A stretch of 58,578 nt of DNA, from the NCBI GenBank assembly GCA_029243605.1, contig JAQWRT010000086.1, positions 1 through 58,578 of the forward strand, in the 5' to 3' direction. The stretch is from Myxococcota bacterium (GTDB taxonomy: Bacteria; Myxococcota_A; UBA9160; UBA4427). The first letter of the stretch is position 1. Each line of letters begins with the position of its first letter. Of the stretch, positions 26,533-34,870 are shown piece after piece. The notes below the pieces were generated by a model. That model searched no databases and was not told where the DNA came from. It was given only the letters and a program-made list of their open reading frames with translations. A program made the translations under genes and the position numbers.

Positions 26533-27260
26533 CGAGCGTGAGCCTCCCCCGGTGCGTCCACCGCCTCGAAGATCAACTTCTTCATTCGGTAGAGGCTCGA
26601 GCGAACCGCATCGTTAGACCGCCGACTCGTTTTCGCAATCTCAGGGATCGACATATTCTCGAGATGTCGCATCTCGAATATACGCCGCTGCCATTTGGGC
26701 AAAGACGACATTCGAGAACCGATGACCTCGGCGTAGCGCTGGAGGCTCAGGACGTCGTCCGGCGCCCCTTGGCTGATAGAGGGCTTCGGAGCAAAATACT
26801 CCTTGTCCACGCTCTCGAACCGTTCCCTCTGATTCTGGGAACGGCGAATCATATTATTCGAGAGATTTCGCGCGATCCCGAACATCCAGGACATGAGCGA
26901 GGACTGGCCCCGATAATTGTCCATGGACTTGAAGATCGTGACGAAGGTTTCCTGGGTCACCTCTTCCGCATCGCAATGGTTCCTCAAGCGACTGTGGACG
27001 AAGCTGTAGACCCGCTTGAAATAGCGCTCATAGAGCTCGTTGAAATGAGCTTCGCTGGCGCGCTTCACCCCCTCAACGAGTTCGAGATCGCTAAGTTCAG
27101 CGGGCGAGCGCCGATCTTCCCCTCCGCCCGATTTTTCGGGCAAGGGCAAGTCCGACAAGGGCAACTTGGACGAAGCAGGCTGGACGAAGGCTTTTCGGAC
27201 CGAATTCTCGACCGACCGGCCGCCAACCGGTTCTTTCACGCAATGGCTTATCACAGGCAA
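26529..27260 (-). CDS. ECF-type RNA polymerase sigma factor
   Basis: A 243-residue alternative sigma factor. After an unusual 55-residue Pro/Ser-rich leader comes region 2 (FNELYERYFKRVYSFVHSRL, then DAEEVTQETFVTIFKSMDNY and SSLMSWMFGIARNLSNNMIRR). Region 4 follows after a linker (SLPKWQRRIFEMRHLENMSI, then EIAKTSRRSNDAVRSSLYRMKK). Start TTG 27260 has GGGAG eight bases upstream, and no ATG precedes region 2. A 95-residue protein is translationally coupled downstream. The upstream gap contains a 16-base palindrome and is divergent from a secreted-protein gene, a plausible regulon member. Confidence 0.88.
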   Translation of the reverse strand: MPVISHCVKEPVGGRSVENSVRKAFVQPASSKLPLSDLPLPEKSGGGEDRRSPAELSDLELVEGVKRASEAHFNELYERYFKRVYSFVHSRLRNHCDAEEVTQETFVTIFKSMDNYRGQSSLMSWMFGIARNLSNNMIRRSQNQRERFESVDKEYFAPKPSISQGAPDDVLSLQRYAEVIGSRMSSLPKWQRRIFEMRHLENMSIPEIAKTSRRSNDAVRSSLYRMKKLIFEAVDAPGEAHAR

Positions 27261-27401
27261 CTCGGATTCTCCCGGGTAGCCCTCCCCAAGGCGCGTCGAT
27301 TTCCCCCCGACAGTTATTTAAGTGGACGGTTTTCCGTGCTGGTGGCGGATTTTTTTGCGGTTTAACGACATTTGCCCCCGATTCTCCCCGGGGGCCTGGC
27401 C

Positions 27402-27417
27402 GGGCACCCGGGTGCCC
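27402..27417. promoter_or_regulatory. Perfect 16-bp palindrome between the sigma factor and a secreted protein gene
   Basis: GGGCACCCGGGTGCCC is a perfect palindrome with 8-base arms in the 258-base divergent gap. It may be a dimeric regulator site, or part of the GC-rich repeat family with the CACCCGGG/CCCGGGTG core. A CCCCGGGG palindrome lies just upstream (27386-27393). Confidence 0.5.
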
Positions 27418-27518
27418 AAACCGCCCGGGACTCCCCCAACGCACTCCACGGCGCGGGCTATCCTGCCCGGGCAGCGCCGAGCCCCAAGCCCCGGCAACCC
27501 TTGAGAGGACTTCGAAGT

Positions 27519-28085
27519 TTGACCCCGAGTTCCCTGCCCCAGGCATTCCGCCTCGCGCTTCTCCTGATCGTCCTCTGCCTCGCCCACCCGGCTTTGGCTG
27601 ACGCCCCCTGGACCCCATTCACAGCCCAGGACGCGAGCTTTCGAGTCGACATGCCGGGCTCACCCACGTTGGAAACCCGGGAGCGCTGGTTTCCGGCGAG
27701 CCGGTTCGTCAGCACGGTCTACAAAGTTCGACGGGGAGCAGATGTCTTCGGCGTCAACCACACGGACCTGCCCGGCGCCGTGCTCTTTGTCACCAGCAAT
27801 CGATATATTCTGAAAAACGCCCGAGACGGCTTTCTCGAGAGTTCCCTCGCCACGGAAATCAGTTTCGAGAAAAGCGAAGTCGATGGACACCCGGCTCGCC
27901 AACTCATCTACGACATTCCCGCCGACGCCGAGAACCCCGCCCAGCGCGGCACCGCCAAGCTCCTCTTCGTGGGAAAGCGCTTATTCATCTTCTATGCAGA
28001 AATGGATGCGCGGGCCGACCCTGAGCAGAGCGCACAAGAGGTGCAGCGCTTCTTCCGCTCGATCAAGTTTGGCCCGGAGAGCTAA
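27519..28085 (+). CDS. Secreted protein of unknown function
   Basis: 188 residues starting at TTG 27519, with AGAGGA eight bases upstream, and a clear signal peptide (AFRLALLLIVLCLAHPALAD) cut before APWTPF. The mature part begins with ASFRVDMPGSPTLETRERW, a pattern seen in small exported proteins that open with a SF-V-MP-P motif. It continues as a mixed alpha/beta domain ending QEVQRFFRSIKFG. I do not know its function. It is divergent from the ECF sigma gene and converges with the acyl-CoA dehydrogenase pair. Confidence 0.72.
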   Translation: MTPSSLPQAFRLALLLIVLCLAHPALADAPWTPFTAQDASFRVDMPGSPTLETRERWFPASRFVSTVYKVRRGADVFGVNHTDLPGAVLFVTSNRYILKNARDGFLESSLATEISFEKSEVDGHPARQLIYDIPADAENPAQRGTAKLLFVGKRLFIFYAEMDARADPEQSAQEVQRFFRSIKFGPES

Positions 28086-28103
28086 GCGCCGAGCGGCTCG
28101 GGT

Positions 28104-29309
28104 TCAGCTCGACGGGGGGCGCATATCTCGGGGAAGGCCATACCCCCGCTCACCGATAATATTGAGCTGAATATTGCTGGCACCGCCTGCGATCGAAGGC
28201 CCCATGGAAAAGATATACGCCTCGACCCAGCCGGTCGCCGTCACGTTCCGCCCCCAACCCGCCACATCCTCGGAGGTCGGCGCCAGCATTCCTCCGGCGC
28301 CGAGCAGGTCATACGCACATTTCTGGATCATCTGCATGGTATCCGTCGAGTAGAGCTTTCCCATCATCATGGGTCGCATGGCCTTGAGGGGCTCTCCGCG
28401 AACCCCGGCCGTAAATTGCAGCATGGACGAGGTCTCTCCGGTACGCACGTAGCCCTCGATTTCGACCAATCGCTGCCTGAGGGAGCGATCCTCTAGGGCG
28501 GGACACCCGTCGATCTCGACACCACGCGCGAGATCGAGAAGGTCGTTGAAAGTGTCACGCATCATGTTCGGATTCGCGATGAGATTCCGCTCGTGCACCA
28601 GGGTGGCTCTAGAAACGGCCCAACCCTCCCCCGGCTTTCCGACGATATTCTCAGCCGGGACTCGAGCATCGTTAAAGAAGATCTCGTTGAATTCCATGCC
28701 CCCGGTCATTTCCTTGAGCGGTCGAACCTCCACTCCGGGCGTTTTCATATCCACGAGCAGATAGCTGATGCCAGCGTGTTTTGACGCGCTGGGATCCGTC
28801 CGAAAGAGACCGAACATCCAATCGGCCTGTCGCGCATTGCTTGTCCAGATCTTCTGCCCGGAGAGCACATAATCATCCCCATCGAGGGTGGCGCGGCATT
28901 GCAGCGAAGCCAGGTCACTGCCCGAACCCGGCTCGCTATATCCCTGACACCAGCGTTCTTCGTCGGCAAGCGCCTTGGGGATGAAGCGCTTCTTTTGGGC
29001 CTCGGTCCCGAACTCCAGCAGGGTGGGAACCAACATTCCGGCCCCCTGACTCGTGAGATCCCCGGGCGCTCCCGCCGCATAGAACTCTTGCCGCACGATG
29101 GCGTCCTTCAGCGCATCGGGTTCCTGCCCCGCTCCGCCGTATTCCGTGGGCACGTTCCGGCAGACAAAGCCCGCCTCGATGCCTCGCTTTCGGAAAACTC
29201 CAGCCGCGTCCGGCCGATCCGCCGCGTCACCTGCCAGGGGCCAACCCTTGAGGAAAAGTCGAACTTCGTCCCGATAAGCCTGGTATTTCTCCGTGTATTC
29301 GAGATCCAT
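28104..29309 (-). CDS. Acyl-CoA dehydrogenase family protein (large partner)
   Basis: A FAD flavoenzyme of 401 residues that introduces an alpha-beta double bond into an acyl-CoA. The flavin/substrate loop WCQGYSEPGSGSDLASLQ is present, as are GQKIWTSNARQADWMFGLF and the C-terminal SIAGGASNIQLNIIGERGYG. At the position of the usual catalytic Glu (YEGT in MCAD) it has Gly, as in the AGGT-type branch where the base lies elsewhere. It follows a second, shorter acyl-CoA dehydrogenase by 9 bases. Such unlike pairs form heteromers in steroid side-chain degradation (FadE28/FadE29-like), a precedent but not proof of substrate. Confidence 0.9.
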   Translation of the reverse strand: MDLEYTEKYQAYRDEVRLFLKGWPLAGDAADRPDAAGVFRKRGIEAGFVCRNVPTEYGGAGQEPDALKDAIVRQEFYAAGAPGDLTSQGAGMLVPTLLEFGTEAQKKRFIPKALADEERWCQGYSEPGSGSDLASLQCRATLDGDDYVLSGQKIWTSNARQADWMFGLFRTDPSASKHAGISYLLVDMKTPGVEVRPLKEMTGGMEFNEIFFNDARVPAENIVGKPGEGWAVSRATLVHERNLIANPNMMRDTFNDLLDLARGVEIDGCPALEDRSLRQRLVEIEGYVRTGETSSMLQFTAGVRGEPLKAMRPMMMGKLYSTDTMQMIQKCAYDLLGAGGMLAPTSEDVAGWGRNVTATGWVEAYIFSMGPSIAGGASNIQLNIIGERGYGLPRDMRPPSS

Positions 29310-29318
29310 CTGCCTACC

Positions 29319-30398
29319 CTACCAGCCGGCCAACGCCGCGCATCGATCGCGCAGAACCGCTGGTGTCCCCAAAAAACCTCGGTCGAACATCAGGCGCTTG
29401 AAACCCATCTGGACATCGCACTCCCAGGTAAAACCCAATCCGCCATGCAATTCGACCACAGCCCGGGCCGCGCTCAGCGCCCGGTCCGTAATATGAGATT
29501 TCGCCAACGCCGCCGCGCGCGCGCCATCCTCGGGCAAGTGCTCCACCGCGTAGGCTCCGTACCAATAGAGCGCCCGACTGGGCTCGATATCCAGAGCCAA
29601 GCGAGCAATCTGATGCTTCACCGCCTGAAATTGGCCAATCTTCTGACCGAATTGCTCCCGGGTTTTGGCGTACTCCACGGCCAGGTCAATCAAGCGAGAG
29701 GCCGCACCGAATGCGTCGGCCGCGAGCAGGGCAAGGCCCGCATCGGAAACGGTCCTGGCCACGTCTCCCCCGGCATCGAGGGGCGAACTCGCAGCCTTGT
29801 CAAACTCAACTCGAAACACGGGACGGCTGCGATCGATCCCGTCAAGGTTTTCGACCCGGACCCCTTCGGCTTCGGTCTCCACCAGCACGAGGCCACCGCC
29901 AGCAACGCCCACCACAAGGAGGTCGGCGACGTCAGCACTGGGCACGAAACTCTTGCTCCCGAAAACTCGGCCCCCCTTGACTCCGCACTGCCACTGCTCG
30001 GGATTCCATTCGCCCTCGGCTTCACAGAGCGCGATCGAGGCGATCTTCTCTCCTGCGGCAAGGCTCGGGAGCCAACGTGATTTCTGCTCGTCACTGCCGC
30101 CCTGAACAAGGGCGAGGGAAGCCATCACATGACCGAAAAACGGGACGGGGACACCGCTCTCTCCCAGGACTTCGCAGACCAGAGCCAGATCGAGAATTTC
30201 CATCCCGGCGCCACCGTACTCCTCGGGAATATTCAAACCCGCGAAGCCCATCTCGGCGAGCCCGCTCCACAAAGAGGAGTCGTGGCCAACGCCGGCATCG
30301 AAAATTTCTCGCAAACGAGAGGCCGAGCACTCTTTGCTTACAAAACCCCTAAGCGTTTCTTGGAGGAGCTCCTGCTCCTCGCTCAGCCCAAAGTCCAT
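29319..30398 (-). CDS. Acyl-CoA dehydrogenase family protein (small partner)
   Basis: A shorter ACAD homologue of 359 residues with the N-terminal MDFGLSEEQELLQETLRGFV, LNIPEEYGGAGMEIL, and the C-terminal helices KTREQFGQKIGQFQAVKH and VELHGGLGFTWECDVQMG. The C-terminus ends soon after FKRLMFDRGFLG with no Glu at the usual catalytic position, and the mid-region flavin loop (ASIALCEAEGEW) is degenerate. It is probably the non-catalytic or flavin-sharing half of a heteromer with the next gene. I choose ATG 30398, with GGAG upstream; ATG 30410 and TTG 30416 are in frame. First gene of the minus-strand pair. Confidence 0.87.
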   Translation of the reverse strand: MDFGLSEEQELLQETLRGFVSKECSASRLREIFDAGVGHDSSLWSGLAEMGFAGLNIPEEYGGAGMEILDLALVCEVLGESGVPVPFFGHVMASLALVQGGSDEQKSRWLPSLAAGEKIASIALCEAEGEWNPEQWQCGVKGGRVFGSKSFVPSADVADLLVVGVAGGGLVLVETEAEGVRVENLDGIDRSRPVFRVEFDKAASSPLDAGGDVARTVSDAGLALLAADAFGAASRLIDLAVEYAKTREQFGQKIGQFQAVKHQIARLALDIEPSRALYWYGAYAVEHLPEDGARAAALAKSHITDRALSAARAVVELHGGLGFTWECDVQMGFKRLMFDRGFLGTPAVLRDRCAALAGW

Positions 30399-30538
30399 CC
30401 ATGACTCCATCTTCAATGACTAAATTGGAGCCCAGGGGCCCGACCCGACGTCCCGTTGGAACGTGGGCGGGCTAAGTTAGCCCCGAATCGCCCGTGTGGG
30501 GTCGTTTTTTCCGGGTGACGCCCCACCCAAAACAGCGT

Positions 30539-30563
30539 ACACACCAGTACGTGTGTTCCACAC
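30539..30563 (+). promoter_or_regulatory. Alternating inverted repeats upstream of the first LLM oxidoreductase
   Basis: ACACAC (30539-30544), GTGTGT (30551-30556) and CACAC (30559-30563) allow the central arm to pair with either neighbour. They lie 23 bases before the start codon in the gap divergent to the ACAD pair. A second stem, GTGGGG with CCCCAC around 30496-30526, lies just upstream. An operator or switchable leader is possible. Confidence 0.35.
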
Positions 30564-30585
30564 CCACTGCCGAGGAAATACCTGA

Positions 30586-31584
30586 ATGTTTCTGATGCGC
30601 TTCGATATGAGAGCCCCGAGTTTCGGATCGGCCAGCACCGCCGAGCTCTATGCCTGTGCGCTCGAGATGGCCGAGTGGGGCGAGCAAAAGGGCTGCGTCC
30701 AACTCGTGATCTCCGAACATCACGGCAGCGAAGATGGCTACCTCCCCTCTCCCCTGTTGCTCGCCAGTGCCATGGCGGCACGCACCCGCACAATGCCGAT
30801 CCAAATCGCAGCCCTCGTTTTACCCCTCCACGACCCCATTCGTCTGGCCGAGGATATGGCCGTTCTTGACGTCGTCAGCGGCGGGCGGCTTTCCTATGTG
30901 TTGGCCGTCGGCTATCGCAGCGAGGAATACGCCATGTTTGGCCAATCTTTCCCGGACAGGGGACGGCGCATGGAGGCCGCCATCGAGGCCTTACGCAACG
31001 CATGGACCGGCGAACCCTTTGACTTCGAAGGACGCCCCTGCCACGTCACGCCGACCCCCCTCAACAAGAACGGCCCCCCTCTCTTGATGGGGGGCAACAC
31101 CCCAGTGGTCGCCCGCCGGGCCGCCCGCTTCGGCCTGGGCATGATCGCGGGTGGCATCAACCGAGAACTCGAGTCGGTTTACCTCGAGGCCTGCCGAGAG
31201 TACGGCCAGCCTCCCGGCCTCTTCGTCAACCCGGAACCCGGGTCGATTACAGCGGGCTTCGTCAGCGAGGATCCCGACCGGGCATGGGCCGAGATGGGGC
31301 CCCATCTACTTCACGACGCCCGCATGTACGGACGCTGGATGGGAGAGGAAGCGGCGCGCAAAACCGGACAATGGGTAAACTCTGTGGAAGAGCTTCGCGC
31401 GGCCAATGGCATCTACCGCATCCTGACACCCGAGCAGGCCGCCGAGCGAATTCGATCCAGCGGAATCTGGGTCACCCATCCCCTCTGCGGAGGGCTGCCC
31501 CCGGAACTTGCCTGGCCGAGCCTGGAATTATTGGTGGACCGTGTCCTGCCGCTTTGCAGTGCTCCGGAATCGGGCCCGGATTGA
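30586..31584 (+). CDS. LLM-class flavin-dependent oxidoreductase
   Basis: A 332-residue TIM-barrel protein of the bacterial-luciferase-like family, using FMN or F420 as cofactor. Diagnostic segments are VISEHHGSEDGYLPSPLLLA, RTRTMPIQIAALVLPLHDP, VVSGGRLSYVLAVGY and NGPPLLMGGNTPVVARRAA. The start ATG 30586 has GAGGA upstream. It is a paralogue of the gene at 33446 (shared EHH-EDGYLP and ARTR-M-I patterns). It converges with the PaaI-type thioesterase and is divergent from the ACAD pair. Whether it is an F420 reductase or an FMN monooxygenase cannot be told. Confidence 0.88.
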   Translation: MFLMRFDMRAPSFGSASTAELYACALEMAEWGEQKGCVQLVISEHHGSEDGYLPSPLLLASAMAARTRTMPIQIAALVLPLHDPIRLAEDMAVLDVVSGGRLSYVLAVGYRSEEYAMFGQSFPDRGRRMEAAIEALRNAWTGEPFDFEGRPCHVTPTPLNKNGPPLLMGGNTPVVARRAARFGLGMIAGGINRELESVYLEACREYGQPPGLFVNPEPGSITAGFVSEDPDRAWAEMGPHLLHDARMYGRWMGEEAARKTGQWVNSVEELRAANGIYRILTPEQAAERIRSSGIWVTHPLCGGLPPELAWPSLELLVDRVLPLCSAPESGPD

Positions 31585-31606
31585 GCCCACGGGCTCGCTC
31601 AGCGAC

Positions 31607-32266
31607 TCAGCGCTCTGCCCAGCCCATCTTCGCCCGAAAATCATCCCCAATCTGGATAAAGGTCCCCTCGGACTCGGCGAGCAACACATCGCCATGCCAC
31701 ATCTCTCCCCGGGCATAGACCTTGCGTCCATCGGTTCCCGCGGTTTGACCCTCCATTCGAATCTCCTCGAAAAGCGGAGTCGGGCGGTTATAACGGACCT
31801 TCAACGTTCCGGTCATCGCACCCACCCCGTTCACGACATTGACGACCCCAAGAAGTTCGTCCATCACTCCGGCCACCACGCCACCGTGGACATGATTGGG
31901 CGGCCCACAATATTGGGCTCCGAAGCGGGCACGGCCGTGAACCACTCCCTCCTCGACCCTGAATTCCACGGGCGGAGCGATGGGGTTCCCCCGACCCACG
32001 ATCGGGCTATAGGGGAATAGCGCCATGGGGTCGGTGGTCTCCTCGAATTTTCCGAGCCCGCCCAACAGATCCGCCTGGGCATAGGGCCCCCCGTGGACAT
32101 GGGGCCCGAGAAGCGCAAGGGCACTGGCCACCGCCTCACCCGCCCGAGCGAGTGTCTCCGCGGGCGCCGTGCTCAACCGCAGCGCCTCGATCAATGTGCG
32201 CGCCTGCCCGCAAAGTGCCTGCTGTTCCTCATCTCGCTGATCCTGCGGGTCAACCATACCGGACAT
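31607..32266 (-). CDS. PaaI-family thioesterase (hotdog fold)
   Basis: 219 residues with a single C-terminal hotdog domain. The active-site pattern NHVHGGVVAGVMDELLG (HGG followed by a D-E acid pair) and LKVRYNRPTPLFEEIRMEG are typical of PaaI/YbdB-like acyl-CoA thioesterases. An N-terminal helical extension of about 90 residues (QARTLIEALRLSTA and onward) is longer than in simple PaaI proteins. ATG 32266 is chosen for the GGAAGG upstream. It probably hydrolyses a pathway acyl-CoA, clearing intermediates of the surrounding cluster; the substrate is not visible. Confidence 0.85.
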   Translation of the reverse strand: MSGMVDPQDQRDEEQQALCGQARTLIEALRLSTAPAETLARAGEAVASALALLGPHVHGGPYAQADLLGGLGKFEETTDPMALFPYSPIVGRGNPIAPPVEFRVEEGVVHGRARFGAQYCGPPNHVHGGVVAGVMDELLGVVNVVNGVGAMTGTLKVRYNRPTPLFEEIRMEGQTAGTDGRKVYARGEMWHGDVLLAESEGTFIQIGDDFRAKMGWAER

Positions 32267-32402
32267 GCACCTTCCTTTTCTTGTTTGTTCGCTCCAGCGA
32301 GTTTCGCGTGGAGCCCCCATCGACCCATCGGACTTCCCTCCGAGGTTGAGTGGAACCATCGTCGCTGAATGACGGGCCGGCTATGAGAGCACCACAGGAC
32401 CC

Positions 32403-32414
32403 GGCTTGCAAGCC
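32403..32414. promoter_or_regulatory. 12-bp perfect palindrome between the thioesterase and MaoC-like genes
   Basis: GGCTTGCAAGCC is a perfect palindrome in the 260-base divergent gap (32267-32526). It has the size and position of an operator half-site pair for a dimeric repressor. No regulator gene is adjacent. No other gene is evident in the gap. Confidence 0.3.
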
Positions 32415-32526
32415 TGTCCTCAACGATGCCCTTTGGGTCTCGGCGCACGTCCTTGGCAAAGAAGCCCTGAGCGCGCTATGGCCTCGGGGTGCTCGGCACA
32501 CTCGAGACCAACCGGCAGGAGCCAGA

Positions 32527-33402
32527 ATGACGAATCTATTGGGAGAACCGGCCTACGTAGGCCGTTTTTGCGGAAGCAACACGTATCAGGTCACGCCAGA
32601 GGTGGTCGCTTTTTACAGCGATGCTCTCGGCGACGACCACCCCAATTACGCGAAGTGGGCCCCGCCGCTCCTGCACCATTCCGAGTGTTACGAGTTCGTC
32701 GGTCAGTGGTACCTCAAAAACATTTTCGGAAACCTCCACGCCCAGCAGGATTGGGAACTCTTTTCGCCCATCCGCGTGGGAAGTCGAATTCGCTCGGTCT
32801 CCACCATCACCGAACGCTATGAGAAGCGCGGGCGCCTCTACATTGTCAACGAAACCGATCTCTTCGATGCGGATGACTCCCGCCTCCTGGTCCGAGGGCG
32901 CACTCACCAATCCTTCCTGCCCGAGAAGAAGGAGGGGGCCGAGGATGGCGATTTCGTCGTCGACAAGAATACTTCCAGCCAGAAGCAAAAAAAGGAGCGC
33001 CCCCCCTTCCCGGTGGCCCAGGGTCCCGACCTCCCCTCGTTCGAGAAGGTCATCGACGAACGAAGATGTTGGATGTTCTCAGGCCCCGAACCGAACTACC
33101 ACACAAGCCGTGAGCATGCCCTCAAGCTCGGATTTCCGAATATCGTTGTCCAGGGAATGATGTCGACCTGCTTCGTTTCCCAGGTCATGCACGAGAGCTT
33201 CGCCGAAGGCTGGCTAGCCGGGGGCAAGATGTCACTTAAATTGACCAACGTGCTCTGGGTCGACGAGGAGATCGTCGCTCGAGGGAAAATCCGAGACGAG
33301 GTCAGCGAGGGCTCGGCTACCCGAGTTCACTGCGATGTCTGGGTCGACAAAAAGGACGGAACACGAATCGCCCTGGGAACCGCCAGCGCCCTGCGCTCCT
33401 AA
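32527..33402 (+). CDS. MaoC-like double-hotdog protein
   Basis: A 291-residue protein with two hotdog halves. The N-terminal half resembles FAS1/MaoC dehydratase N-domains (TPEVVAFYSDALGDDHPNY). The C-terminal half contains the hydratase-like segment YHTSREHALKLGFPNIVVQG. In hydratase-2 enzymes this segment reads S-G-D-x-N-P-x-H; here the Asp is absent (SGPEPNYH) while the His remains, so catalytic competence is uncertain. The start ATG 32527 has AGGAG upstream. Context suggests a role on an enoyl-CoA or 3-hydroxyacyl-CoA intermediate, or acyl-CoA binding only. Confidence 0.82.
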   Translation: MTNLLGEPAYVGRFCGSNTYQVTPEVVAFYSDALGDDHPNYAKWAPPLLHHSECYEFVGQWYLKNIFGNLHAQQDWELFSPIRVGSRIRSVSTITERYEKRGRLYIVNETDLFDADDSRLLVRGRTHQSFLPEKKEGAEDGDFVVDKNTSSQKQKKERPPFPVAQGPDLPSFEKVIDERRCWMFSGPEPNYHTSREHALKLGFPNIVVQGMMSTCFVSQVMHESFAEGWLAGGKMSLKLTNVLWVDEEIVARGKIRDEVSEGSATRVHCDVWVDKKDGTRIALGTASALRS

Positions 33403-33422
33403 GTCGAAAACTCGAGCCAAAC

Positions 33423-33439
33423 CCGGGCGGTGAACCCGG
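33423..33439. terminator. Hairpin between convergent MaoC-like and LLM genes
   Basis: CCGGG and CCCGG form a 5-bp stem with a 7-base loop in the 43-base convergent gap. It has no U-tract in either direction. A bidirectional, factor-assisted terminator is the likely role. Confidence 0.35.
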
Positions 33440-33445
33440 CTCGAT

Positions 33446-34408
33446 TCAAAGGGCGGCCAGGGCCGGGCGAACCTTTTGGCAAAGAAGCTCCAGATGGCGC
33501 TGGATCAAGTCATCGGACATCCCCGAAACACTGAGCCAAAAATAGGCCTCATGGGCCGGGAGCCCCTTGCATTGGTCGACAATGCGATCCACCAGGGCCT
33601 CGGGGGTGAGTATTTCAGTCGCCCGAAAGGCCTTCCCCTCGGCGTCGCCTTCGCGCAACATCTCGGGGGTGATCGCGCGAACTGCGCGTCCCGCACCCGC
33701 CTCCCGGTAGGTGTTCAACTGGTGCGCGATATGGGGCAGCAACTCCTCGCGGACCGAGTCGGGATCATCATGGGCGACAGCGCTCACGAGCCCCGCCATT
33801 CGGGCCAGAGCGGGATCGTGCCCCCCCTCGATGAGCCCCTCCCGATAGGGTTCAAAGCTGCTGCGGCCAAGGGTCAACAGACCGGTTCCCAATCGCCCGG
33901 CCCGAGCGGCTCCTTGGGGTCCCTGATAGCCAAGCCAAATTGGAAGCGGCGCCTGGACGGGGGGCGGTGTCAATTCTCCCCCGGCTATCAGTGCCCGAAT
34001 CTCCCGCACCCGGTTATCGGTCGTGGTATAGCGCCTGGTCAAATCGGCCCCGTAGGCATCAAATTCCCGAGCCACATAGCCCGCTCCCAGGCCCAGATCC
34101 AGACGTCCTCCGGAAAGGCAATCCACCACCGCCGCCTCTTCGGCGATCTGGAGCGCCGAACGAAGGGGCGCGAGCAGAATGGCGGTGCCGATCCTCATCC
34201 TGCGAGTCCGCGCGGCCACGGCCCCAGCAAAGGTCAGCGGCTGGGGTAGGTAGCCATCCTCAAAAAAATGATGCTCCGAGAGCCAGACCGAATCGGCTCC
34301 CAGCCGCTCGGCCTCCTCGATCCATTCGAGACTCCGCGCGTAGTGTTCGCTCCACGGCCTTTGCCACTCGGGGGGATTGCGCAGATCCAGATAGACCCCA
34401 AGCCGCAT
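33446..34408 (-). CDS. LLM-class flavin-dependent oxidoreductase (second copy)
   Basis: 320 residues of the luciferase-like family: SVWLSEHHFFEDGYLPQPLT, ARTRRMRIGTAILLAPLRSA, CLSGGRLDLGLGAGYVAREF and LPIWLGYQGPQGAARAGRLG. It differs from the copy at 30586 mostly in the C-terminal half, which suggests different substrates. It starts 3 bases after the stop of the SnoaL-like gene, so it is co-transcribed with it. It closes a likely minus-strand operon beginning with the methyltransferase at 38011. FMN or F420 use is not resolvable from sequence. Confidence 0.87.
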   Translation of the reverse strand: MRLGVYLDLRNPPEWQRPWSEHYARSLEWIEEAERLGADSVWLSEHHFFEDGYLPQPLTFAGAVAARTRRMRIGTAILLAPLRSALQIAEEAAVVDCLSGGRLDLGLGAGYVAREFDAYGADLTRRYTTTDNRVREIRALIAGGELTPPPVQAPLPIWLGYQGPQGAARAGRLGTGLLTLGRSSFEPYREGLIEGGHDPALARMAGLVSAVAHDDPDSVREELLPHIAHQLNTYREAGAGRAVRAITPEMLREGDAEGKAFRATEILTPEALVDRIVDQCKGLPAHEAYFWLSVSGMSDDLIQRHLELLCQKVRPALAAL

Positions 34409-34411
34409 CCT

Positions 34412-34834
34412 TCAGAAGACCCCGCCCACGGTATCCTCGAATTCCCAGAATGCCCGAAGCGAAGCCAGCTTGCCTTGGGGGTTCAGGCAGTAAACCGCGA
34501 CGAGTTCCGTTCGGGAAATCGCCCCGCCCACCCGGGTCGTGATGGTGCCGACATTCGCGCACTCGCTCCCGCATGCAAAGCTTTCCCGAATATGGAAGCG
34601 GAGTTCGGCAGGAGCGATCACCTTGTCGTAAAAAGCCGTAATCGCCTGGATCCCACGATGCCCCAGGCCTTCCGGATCCAAGGGCGAAACGCCGACGGGA
34701 TCCTGGATTACCCCATCCTCAGCCCAGAGCTCGAGCCACCCTTCCCGGTCTCGACTTTGGACACAGCCCATGGAGCGCATGGCCATATCCCGAGCGGGAT
34801 GAGAACGAGCATCTTCCAGCACCTTAATCGACAT
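34412..34834 (-). CDS. SnoaL/NTF2-like protein
   Basis: A 140-residue single-domain cone-shaped NTF2-fold protein: GWLELWAEDGVIQDPVG, GIQAITAFYDKVIAP, LVAVYCLNPQGKLASLRAFW. Members include ketosteroid isomerases and polyketide cyclases, and many are uncharacterised. GAGGAGG precedes ATG 34834. It lies between the amidohydrolase and the second LLM oxidoreductase, which suggests isomerisation or hydration of a pathway intermediate; this is inference. Confidence 0.82.
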   Translation of the reverse strand: MSIKVLEDARSHPARDMAMRSMGCVQSRDREGWLELWAEDGVIQDPVGVSPLDPEGLGHRGIQAITAFYDKVIAPAELRFHIRESFACGSECANVGTITTRVGGAISRTELVAVYCLNPQGKLASLRAFWEFEDTVGGVF

Positions 34835-34870
34835 CGGGCCCTCCTCTGGAAGCCACCGGCATCCTCCCGA

